Source of the DNA: Ampullaceana balthica
Taxonomy: Eukaryota; Mollusca; Gastropoda; Lymnaeidae
NCBI GenBank assembly: GCA_944989445.1
Contig: CALYLW010000500.1
Coordinates: 62,001 to 126,000, forward strand
Length of the DNA stretch: 64,000 nucleotides
Reading direction: 5' to 3'
Position numbers and translations under genes: made by a program. This document shows, piece after piece, positions 13,690 to 22,467 of the stretch; the stretch's first letter is position 1; each line of letters begins with the position of its first letter. The notes beneath the pieces were generated by a model. The model saw nothing but the letters and a program-made list of their open reading frames with translations, was not told where the DNA came from and did no database searches.

Positions 13690-15490
13690 AATTATAGTGT
13701 ATAATAAAGATTCAGGCCATTATGTTTGTACGAATCCCTGAAAATGCCTTGGACAGTCATACGGCAATGCTGCAAATGAGTAGGAAGTATAACGGAAACC
13801 AGGCTATTCTTCGTGAGAAGTGCATTGTATGTCATTATGTGCCGTGCACAGCTCATTCCTTTAATTTGGTTGGGAAAAGAGCAGCAGGTTGTCCTACTGC
13901 GGTCAGATTTTTTTGTCTTCTGCAAAATCTTTATACCCGACTTGTTGCATCTACTCATCGTTGACAGGTACTTCAAAAACATATGAAATTGATACATGCT
14001 AACAAAGCCTTGTCTGACACAAGATGGTCAGCCTGACATTATGCTGTAAGGTCTGTTAATAGCTCATACCATGAGAATATCGCAGCACTGGAAGAATTAG
14101 CAACGAATGAAAATCAGCCACGTGACTTCCGACTTCAAGAAGAAGGATTTCTAAAGGAAATTGAACAACTGGAAGTCGCTATTTTACTTGAAATTTGGGA
14201 AACAATTTTAGAAAGGAAGTCTCTCATTGAGTTTGTTAAAAAAAATAGCATTCTTAATTTTATTCCTATGAAGACAAAGGAAAGGAAAAGTCCGTGGCAA
14301 AAACAGTGTCAACAATCTTCAATACTATCAAACAAAAAAGAAAGCGTCAGTTTGATAAAGGGACATCAACAAAACAGTATTGTCCTGGGGAAAAAATTCA
14401 AGATTGAGGTATTTCTTGTAATCATTGACAAATTTTCTTAAGCCCTACAACATTGGTTAGGTGCATATAAATACATCCATGAGAAATTTGGCTTTCTTAC
14501 AAAGCTAACTGAGCTCAGCACTTTCGCCACCCGATGGGCAGCAGCCAAGTTAATGGAAGAACATTCAAGTGATTTCGAAGAAGGGGTCGGGTAAATCCGA
14601 AGCAACCGTTTCGTCCCCCCCCCCAATTTACTAGCAACGCCATCGAGCGGTGCCGTTTTAGGGCCAGGAGCGCCAGTACGGATTAGCAAAAAGTGCCGCG
14701 AAGAACGCATTGGACGCCAGCTGTGAGGAAACCTTCCAGTGGGGGTTGCACACTAGGTAGGTCTTTGATGATCCCCCGGTCTGCGGCGGTCCTAACCATG
14801 GAGACCCGTGTGCTTTGCCGGGATGGCGCCAAAGTGGTAGTGGGTCGTAGTAGGAAACTCCACCACCTCCTTGTGAGGGCAACTTAGTTGGAGGCATCTT
14901 CGACTGTATGTCCTGGATGCCCAGGTGGCCACTTCAGAAGCGACCGCTGTTACGTCCCTTTGGTGGCCAGATGGCTAAGGGGGTCTTCCGGGAAGACCCA
15001 TAAAGAGCACTAGGCTCGGGGCTTCTGATTTTCTTCCACATGTAGGTTCATGGGTGATTTCGAAGACTGCTTACCTTCAGAATTAGTCCAATTTTCAGAA
15101 CTCTTAAACAAGTTATTGTCCAGCCCCAGGCTCAGGGTAAGGAAAAGGAATTAGCACAAAGCGAAGCTCAAAAAACTTGCACAGAGCTAAAAAAAAAGTA
15201 TGCTTTTGAATGAGCTATATTTCAAACAGTCCTTTACAAATGTACACATCGCACTTCGCATCTATCTTTCAATGATGACATCAAACTGCAGCTGAGAGCG
15301 ATCCTTTTCAAAGTTGAAAAGAATATATAATGAGTTAGAATATGCATGAGACGAAAAAGGCTGAATATGCTCTCTCTAATGAGCATTGAAAAGGAACTTG
15401 TAAGCTTACTCAGCGTTATTGACTTGATTGAAAACTTCGCCATTTGAAAAATTCGCAAACGAAAGTTGTAAGATGAAATAATAATCAAAC
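13690..15490 (+). pseudogene. hAT transposase remnant (zf-TTF/ZMYM-like type)
   Basis: Fragments in several frames. A VPCTAHSFNLVG motif lies near 13845, an SDTRW motif near 14018, a long charged segment to about 14200, then after the inserted retroposon a dimerisation-like RLNMLSLMSIEKEL near 15360. These are hallmarks of hAT transposases of the type related to ZMYM/TTF zinc-finger proteins. Stops and frameshifts are numerous. The reading frame is continuous across 14568/15067 once the insertion and one duplication are ignored, so the retroposon entered a longer frame. Confidence 0.8.
14582..15053 (+). mobile_element. 472-bp retroposon inserted in hAT transposase
   Basis: A GC-rich segment flanked by the 13-bp direct duplication GTGATTTCGAAGA (14569-14581 and 15054-15066). 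It has no terminal inverted repeats, and the variable-length long duplication fits target-primed retroposition (a truncated LINE or SINE). No recognisable protein. Confidence 0.82.
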
Positions 15491-15589
15491 ATATTTTTCA
15501 ATAATTTTTGTTATTTCAAATAGAGAAAAGAATTCGTTACCTAATGAATTTTTTTTTAAAATACGGAATAACGCGTAATACTGCTCTTT

Positions 15590-16115
15590 ACGGGGGCGCG
15601 TTCGTAAGCACTAAACAGCGTAAGTCGGGATGGGACTGTCGTAACCGGAGGACTACCTGTATATAAACATGCATATCTATGCTTTCACGCCTTTAATAAA
15701 TATATATAGACATACCTAGATCACCGGTGGTTTGAGACCCGTCGGCTACCTATGCACGTGAAGACTGGATTCGGTGGACAGAGCGGAGGAACCATTAGTT
15801 GGTCAACTGTCAAAAAGGCGATTCTCAGCAAAAGCGTTGTGGAACGCTAAGGGCATGACAAGACACACAGGACATCATGGCCATCCACTGCACCCAACTC
15901 CATCACCAGCCGTCTCGACTTTGTCCTGCCGCTGGATCAAGATGGTCTCGGGCGAGAGAGTGAGATCGACGAACTGCGCAACTCTTTCTCACTTAAATCC
16001 AAGTCATCGCGCAAGTCACTTTTGTCATCGATCCCATCCCATCAGTCTTCCCTCGGATGACTGAGTGGTCTTCGTCGAATCGACGGACGAACAACACACA
16101 CAAATATATATATAA
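15590..16115 (+). mobile_element. Possible further retroposon inside the hAT
   Basis: A GC-rich segment unlike hAT sequence on either side. It ends in an A/T-rich microsatellite (ACACACAAATATATATATA), as retroposon tails do. Ends not resolved. Confidence 0.4.
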
Positions 16116-17005
16116 AAATGTTAACTCAAAGACATTGAAGTCATAATTTTCCTCAAGAAAAACATCAACAAAGAAAACCCATCTTTTGATATTTTTTTCT
16201 TTGAGGGGGGGGGGTGGTGATAAAAATCGTATTCCCCCCACCCCACTGTGGTGGAGGGAGTCGTGGGGTGGGATTCGTTCATGCTGCCGGTGTGTCCAAG
16301 CCCAAATGGCTTTATATCTTTTAAAACAGAAGACACTGCCTCTTTCATTCCAGCCTTTTTTAAAGATCTCTCTGCTGCGACTATTTCTTTTCTTTTTTTC
16401 CTAATTTGTTTTAATGTTGTTCGTGTGTTGGGACTGTTTTATTATTGCAAGTTAACTGATATTTTTTTAATAAGAATTTTCGCGTTTAACGTATTTCATT
16501 GCATTTCTTAATTTCTTTCTAGATTAAAAAATGTGTCATCTTTTGTTTTCTGACATAAAATCGTACACAGTAAAATTTTAGGCTCGGGTGTCACCCCCTG
16601 ATGGGTGTCACCAGGGGCGGCCCGCCCCCCCCCCTAGTGACGCCACTGAGACTTGTGTCACCTAACAATGCATGGTATCAAAATTTCAGATCGATCGAAC
16701 GTACCGTAATTAAATTAATGCATTTTTAGTTTATCTCTATATAACATTTGTAATTCAAATTCACGGTTTGTTATTGTTTTTCTTTCACGTGCCATTTGAT
16801 TTCCGGCTTTGACGCCACCCGTCATTGTCCACACCACCTCCCGTCCCCTCCCCCGGTTTAAAGCCAAGGGATATCACACGGTGTCAGTCTGTAAATGTTT
16901 GTCGCGTTTGAACATAATCAATACTTTTAGTTATGTCTCATATATAAGGGATTTATAGTTAAAAACTTAGTTTTTACGGGGTTGTTTTATTTTAAATTAA
17001 AAAGA

Positions 17006-18039
17006 ACATTAAGACTTCCCCACTCGATACTTCCCAAATCGAAGTAGACGTTGTCACTAACGATGCTCCTACAGATCCAACAACGAGCAGGTAGTGAATT
17101 TTAAAGAAACCCTTTTTAAAAACAAGTCTTTGAAATAGTTTATTCCGACTTGACATCAAGACCGTTTAACTCATGTTTCTACTGCACACACAGAACGTGT
17201 TGTTGGAGTTGAACAAATAACTTTCATCAGCACGCAAACAAACAAAAAAATAATTTAAAAATTATAAAAATTCACAAACGATTGAGATTCATATTCGTTT
17301 ACAGTGCTCACTCATTCTCATTTAGCTCTTCTTACAAAACCAGACGGTGTCAAATAATTTTGGTCAAATAGCGCCAACTCTTGGCATATATGCACTAGAT
17401 AAAAGCCTCAGCATGGTCCCGAAGGAGCTACAAGAGGGGTGCCGACCTCCATCACTCAATGCACTGGAACTCTAATCACACATACGTTTGTGGGCTGAAC
17501 AGAAATATCATTAAATAGGCCTTGTCATAATATGGCGTAAAGATTATGTATAGCAATATTAGGGCTATATATATGTTTTTAAGGATAAAATTCATAAAAA
17601 TTTAATAAAAGATATGTGTCAATATGTAAATGAAAGTATATTGAGAAGTGTGTATCTTATCAGCTATTTGGTGATTAGTCGGTAATTTAAAACACCTTAT
17701 TGGACTTGAAGAAGGAAAAACAGTTTCGTAATTTTATTATGCTAACAATTTTGAAAACTTATTGAGAGTGTATTTACCCTTTAAAACATTGTTCCGCTAA
17801 AATGTAATCTAAAACTAGTAGAACAATACTCATTGAGTTAAGACGTTTTCGGATTTAGAAATGACAACGCCTATAAGAGTAAAATGAAAACTTTTAAAAT
17901 ATTGATTTAAATTAAAATAGTAAAAGTTTTAATTTTTAAAAATTATTGGTAAAATCAATTACCGTATGTCAATTAGTGAAACTTAATATTTGAAATCTTT
18001 TCTCAACACGGTTGTTTTTATTGGGACTAGCTTTCCGTG
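17006..18039. other. No gene seen
   Basis: AT-rich sequence without repeats or coding character. Confidence 0.4.
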
Positions 18040-18570
18040 TCCTTCTTGTGCGATGTACACGAAAGTACAAAACGCTGCTTCGCGGATTGTATTGAGAATG
18101 ATAAAGTTAGACCAAATTAAACCGGCACTTAGGGACAGAAGCGTAACTGGGTTTTCCGCGCCCTTGGCTAATTCATTTTTGGCGCCTTTAAGAAATAAGG
18201 AAAATACTAAATTATACAGAATAAATTGATTATTGAAGGATTAGCCCTCGGCGCCCTTGGCAACTGCCCTGATGTCAAGTCGTTGTTACGCCTCTGCTTA
18301 GGGATCTACAATGGCTTCCTGTGGCTGAAAGAATAGACTATAGACCATAAGATTCTGTCACTATCTTTTGGCTGTATCAACGGATCAGCGCCGAACTATT
18401 TGAGAGAAACAACATCGGAACATGTTCTTCTACGCAGTCCCTTCTGAAAGTTCTCATAGTGGATGGACAAATGAGAAAGTCTATTGGCGTGCGCTTTTTT
18501 TTTAATCTGCGGCACCAAAGTTGTGGAACAGTCTTCCAAAATTTTTGAAAGAGAGTGAAAACAAAGAAAA
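18040..18570 (+). pseudogene. LINE (CR1/L2-like) reverse transcriptase C-terminal fragment
   Basis: Contains KVQNAASRIVLR, a PALRDLQWLPVAERIDY region split by a MITE, and an APKLWNSLPKFLKE stretch, the usual order at the end of ORF2 in CR1/L2 LINEs. Stops and frameshifts are present. Confidence 0.85.
18136..18296. mobile_element. 161-bp hAT-type MITE inside the LINE
   Basis: Termini CAGAAGCGTAACTGG and ACGCCTCTG, with perfect 8-bp duplications CTTAGGGA at 18128-18135 and 18297-18304. Ignoring it and one duplication gives an uninterrupted ALRDLQWLPV motif in the host LINE. Confidence 0.92.
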
Positions 18571-18902
18571 CTAAGAAAAGTTTGAATTTTTTTTTATTTG
18601 ATAGAGTATTTGAACATCAAACTGCAAACGAACATGCTGGTATAGTATAGATAGTGTTAGCGCTATAGAAGAAAGCATTCATTCAATGATTAATTTAGTT
18701 AATCTTCATCACAGAAAACGCAACTCAGATATCGGGGGACCTTTACAAATATGTTTGTCTAAAATTTTCAATCGTTTCGGATATTACTAACGCTGGTCAA
18801 CATCTCTCGGGCCTAATATAATTGCACACCGGGCCTGATGTTTCCCACATGCCTTAAGTTTGACACAATGTGAGTTGCTACACTTACCAGATTTAACCTC
18901 AG

Positions 18903-19104
18903 TCGCTTTCTGATGCGCCGCTCAGCTCTTCTCCTAGTCAAGCTCACGACACCGGAGCCGGAGTCTTGGCCACGGTCTGTGGTCCTGACCTCGACCCTGT
19001 GACCTTTCAAGACGAGGTCAAGACGGCGCTGCACTACCACAAAGTACCAGTAGACACGATCCGCGTCCCATGGGGAAACCATTGGAGTCCGTCTAACTTG
19101 TTTT
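18903..19104 (+). CDS. Unassigned coding-like patch, possible isolated exon
   Basis: A GC-richer segment directly after a possible acceptor (TTTAACCTCAG). The plus-strand frame starting at 18903 is open, most codons begin with G or A and third positions are often C/G, which is typical of real coding sequence. It reads like ordinary protein, for example VTFQDEVKTALHYHKVPVDT followed by IRVPWGNHW. No family was recognised. No good donor was seen at its end, and the frame continues as lower-quality sequence to 19166. On the minus strand the same segment has a good GTAAGT donor at its other edge, but the plus-strand codon pattern is better. It could be an exon, a domesticated or decayed transposon gene, or chance. 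Confidence 0.3.
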
Positions 19105-19166
19105 TGTATCAAACACAATTGTTTTCCAAGATAGCAATGTCACATCTGACTCGAGGGCTCGTATGA

Positions 19167-20699
19167 AGACATGAAAGACTACTCCAATGTTCGTATGGTT
19201 AGTAACCAGGCACAATTCCGTTCATCATAGTTCAAAACGTGCTGCACATACATAATCTCACCACAGAACCGCATCACAAATGTCCTATCTCCTGTAGGTC
19301 TACGAAAAATCACTTAAACACTTTCCGTTTGAAATTCCACCGCTCATCCCAAACTTATTTCCAGCCAATCAGAGTATAGGCTTAGAGAAAAATAACGAGA
19401 TTTTCTGGAATATCATGTTTTTGCTAATGTGCCGTGCACAAGGAATAGCTCGTGAAAAGCTAGAATCGTGATGATAAAAATAAACTATTTTTATACAGTA
19501 AACCTTTTTTAAAAATTACATAAATAAAAGCGGAGGATACATAAATTAACACACAAGGCAGACACGCCTGAGAGTTTCTTTGGTGGTTTGCCAAGTCTAA
19601 CGGCCTGCTCCATAATTAACGAATTATGTACAACAAGTCCATGTCGAAGCATGTTAGGAGACCAACATGCATTGTACGCCTATTTAAAAAAAGAACAACT
19701 GAGCTCATTTTTGTTATCATAATTATTTACCACGCCACCGTCCTTCAGAGTGTCGCGCCAATTAGTGTAACACTTGCATTCCCGGACTTGTCAGAACAAG
19801 ACGACAGTTTTGTTGGGCCCTGGTTTGATTTCTGTATCAGCCAAAAGCAGAATCGGCTCTGGTTTGATTTCTGTATTAGCCAAAAGCAGAGTCGGTCCTG
19901 GTTTGATTACTGCATTAGCTAAAAACATAGTCGTTAGGGTCGTTCAATACCAACATAAATATGTAGTAGCTTCAAGGTTTTAACCAAGAATTTACAACTG
20001 TATTTCTAAATCAGGCGCTACATATTGGTGATGTACTTAGCGACATCAAATTCTGCTGCGGTAGTGTGTGGAGATACATATAATATTTGCCGTTGACAAC
20101 AAAGGGAAACTCTGATTAAGAAATAAGTCATTTCTTGGTTAGAAATCAAATTGTGTCTGGAAACATGGGTGAGCCATAGAGATGGGAGCAAATAGTCCAA
20201 TCAATTTTTGGTTGAAACATCGGCCTTTTGAGACTGATTATTGTTCTTTAACATGTTGACAAATTTCTCTTAAGGCATTACCCAATAAATTGTACCATAA
20301 TACATTAGCAAATAAATAGATCATTAAGAGTTCAGCACATAAACTGGCAATGATGACATAAACCATTAAGTGGTCAAACAGACATTAGCTAATAAATTGG
20401 AAATGAAGATATTCACCTATAAATTGGTCAAAAAGATATTATCAAATACATTTTCTGAAAGACATTCACCATAAATTTGCTATCAAAACATTGACCAATA
20501 AATTGATCTCGAAGGAAATATACATGTCATTAACACATCAGCATATCTTTAATATTACATTAGCGGCAAGGCAAAGACAGCATCTATGATGGCTTACAAA
20601 TTATCCATATTTCGATTTTCAGATAATGGTTCATTAAAAACCTATTAAAACTGACACTTGACGTCCTACAACGAGGTATATTTAAACACAAGGAACCAA
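19167..20699. other. No gene seen; short 39-bp triplication
   Basis: AT-rich. A three-copy 39-bp tandem repeat lies at 19821-19935 (TGGTTTGATT spaced exactly 39 bases). The region around 20280-20500 has loosely repeated CATTAxCAATAAATT(G/T) motifs. Confidence 0.5.
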
Positions 20700-20897
20700 A
20701 CTCAGCACAGAACCTGTCGTGGAGCAACTATCATGACCAACAAAATACAGAACCTGTCGTGGAGCAACTATCATGACCACCAAAATGATGCCATTGCTAA
20801 CGTAGAATCTTATCTTCAAGATATCAGAACACGCCAACCACACACATTAACCTCCAGCACACCAACGTCAAAACCACAAAAGACAAGCACTGAGTAA
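20700..20897 (+). CDS. Unassigned coding-like patch ending in a stop, possible terminal exon
   Basis: A plus-strand frame that ends at TAA 20895-20897 reads NDAIANVESYLQDIRTRQPH, then a Thr/Ser/Pro/Lys-rich tail, which looks like a protein C-terminus. A 40-bp direct duplication (20706-20745 and 20746-20785, containing ACAGAACCTGTCGTGG) shifts the frame upstream, so only the last ~45 codons are consistent. No family recognised; no clear acceptor. Weak evidence. Confidence 0.18.
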   Translation, partial: TQHRTCRGATIMTNKIQNLSWSNYHDHQNDAIANVESYLQDIRTRQPHTLTSSTPTSKPQKTSTE

Positions 20898-22350
20898 TCC
20901 CCAACCCATGTGGCCTTCTACTTCTCCAAAATACCATGATGACCTTTAAACCCCACACCTCCCCTCCCCAGTCATAAGCTGATTGTTGGCTATTGATTGT
21001 TACCATAGCATCCTTCCACAGAGGCAAAAATAATGTATCAAGTTTCCACAACATCACTGTCAAGTGGATTCATCATGTTACGGATTCATCCTGTTTGGTG
21101 CCAGTAGTTTTTTTTTGTGTGTTTTTTTTTATTTAACTTTGCAGAATCCAACAAAATATGCCAAACAAAATTGTTAGTAATGATACAAAACGAAAATGCC
21201 AAAGGCAATATCTTATAACAAATTTTGAGTTTATAGAATTTAAATGTATTACATGGTAAGTATAATTTCATTAAATATTCTATTACATTACAGATTTTAG
21301 AGTGATCCCATTTTGTCACATAACTGAGTTGAGTATAGTGATATTATGTTTTATATGATGGGGCTTAGTAATGTGAAATATTGCATTACAAGATGGAGTT
21401 TAGTGTTGTGGCATCAAGCATTATGTGATGAAGTTTATGTCATTCAATGTTGTGTTACGGGATGAAGTTTAGTGCAGTGAAATGAGTTCAGAGATGTCGC
21501 AGAACAAATTTGTCATCTTTGGGGCAGACGGTGGGGGGGGGGAGATGATGTTGTACAATGTTTAATCTCCTGGCCACGCAGTGAGAGATCAATTCCACAG
21601 ATTAACAAGGCAGCAAAGGTGCCAGCTTTAGAATTTCATTTGTCTTAGGCATGACCCCAGTATGTATATACATTGTGGCATTAAATCAACACTTTATCAC
21701 ATCACATCTATAAGCCCACTTGAAACATCAAGAATCAATATTTAAAATAAAGGGAGTTGGATGTGTGCTGCAGATAGAATACTCTACAGATGTCATCAAA
21801 CACAGAGTACTTATATCTTTGGGTAGAAGAATTGAAAGAGACACTTAGGGAAAGTTATAAGTGGAACATATCTAGAAAAAAAAGGCATTTAAAAAGCAAC
21901 ATGGGTAATAAATGCTGTCATAATGCTGTAAATATTGGAGACCAGAGTCTAAGAAGTAACAAGATTGTGAAATAAAATGTTAAATACCATCAATTCGGCC
22001 CATTAAACTGAATATCATGAATTTACAACTTATCTACATATCTATGTGCTCACATTCAGTTCCTAATCATGGAACTAGAGGAGCCTAATATCTACTAGAA
22101 TTTTGTTCAATGAAAACAGCTGTGAATTAGTTTTGCCAAACTTACCATTAGTCTACTTCAAAGAAAAGAATAAAGATGTTTTTTTAACAATGTTATTAAG
22201 GAAAAATTAATTTTTAAAATTATTTCTTTACTTATATTTTGTATTACTGATCTTTTGGTTAAATTTTTCATGTTGTACTGCTTTGTTGGAGGATTTATTT
22301 TACAACTTAATTTCTTTCTTTCATCAGATCTAATTAAAATAAATCCTTAC
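20898..22350. other. No exon recognised; expected location of 3' exons of the KIAA2012-like gene
   Basis: The sequence downstream of exon 7 on the minus strand was read for further exons that start in phase 0. None had convincing codon content. AT-rich throughout, with a G-run at 21532. Confidence 0.35.
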
Positions 22351-22467
22351 TTCAACAGCATCTTTCATGTCAAACGCGTAGGTGACAGCAATGCCATCTT
22401 GATCAAAAACTTCATCATCTGACAGTTCTCCCTTGCTTGACCTTCTCAAAGACTCCTCATAAATTTC
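22351..22467 (-). CDS. KIAA2012: KIAA2012-like exon 7 (last exon found)
   Basis: Thirty-nine codons, phase 0, from TTTCTTAG to GTAAGG: EIYEESLRRSSKGELSDDEV onward, ending MKDAVE. If the donor is not used, the frame reads seven more codons to a TAG at 22330-22332, and an AATAAA lies at 22294-22299, so a short isoform is possible. The donor is strong, so continuation into unseen exons is the more likely reading. Confidence 0.72.

Larger units (their letters stand above)
13165..16648 (+). mobile_element. hAT transposon (3.48 kb), decayed
   Basis: Terminal inverted repeats CAGAGGCGTCACTAGGG and CCCTAGTGACGCCACTG, flanked on both sides by the 8-bp duplication AGACTTGT (13157-13164 and 16649-16656), which is diagnostic of hAT. 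It contains a MITE near its left end, a transposase pseudogene and a 472-bp inserted retroposon. Confidence 0.93.
13055..17005 (+). repeat. Dispersed repeat family 2, copy split by a hAT
   Basis: The flanks outside the hAT at 13165-16648 share GCTGAAATTTTGCA, TCAAAATTTCAGATCGATCG, GTACCGTAATTAAATTA and GGGATTTATAGTTAAAAACT with the copies at 34640-34910, 43671-44176 (minus) and 53712-54205. Removing the hAT and one target duplication restores a continuous copy. Confidence 0.7.

Noticed and set aside
15774..16064. Plus-strand frame of 96 codons as a gene
   Set aside because: It lies in a GC-rich, probably retroposed segment inside a decayed hAT and shows no domain.
18813..19118. Minus-strand Arg-rich frame with a GTAAGT donor as a further KIAA2012-like exon
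   Set aside because: The plus-strand frame has better codon character, the acceptor side is poor and the sequence does not resemble the family.
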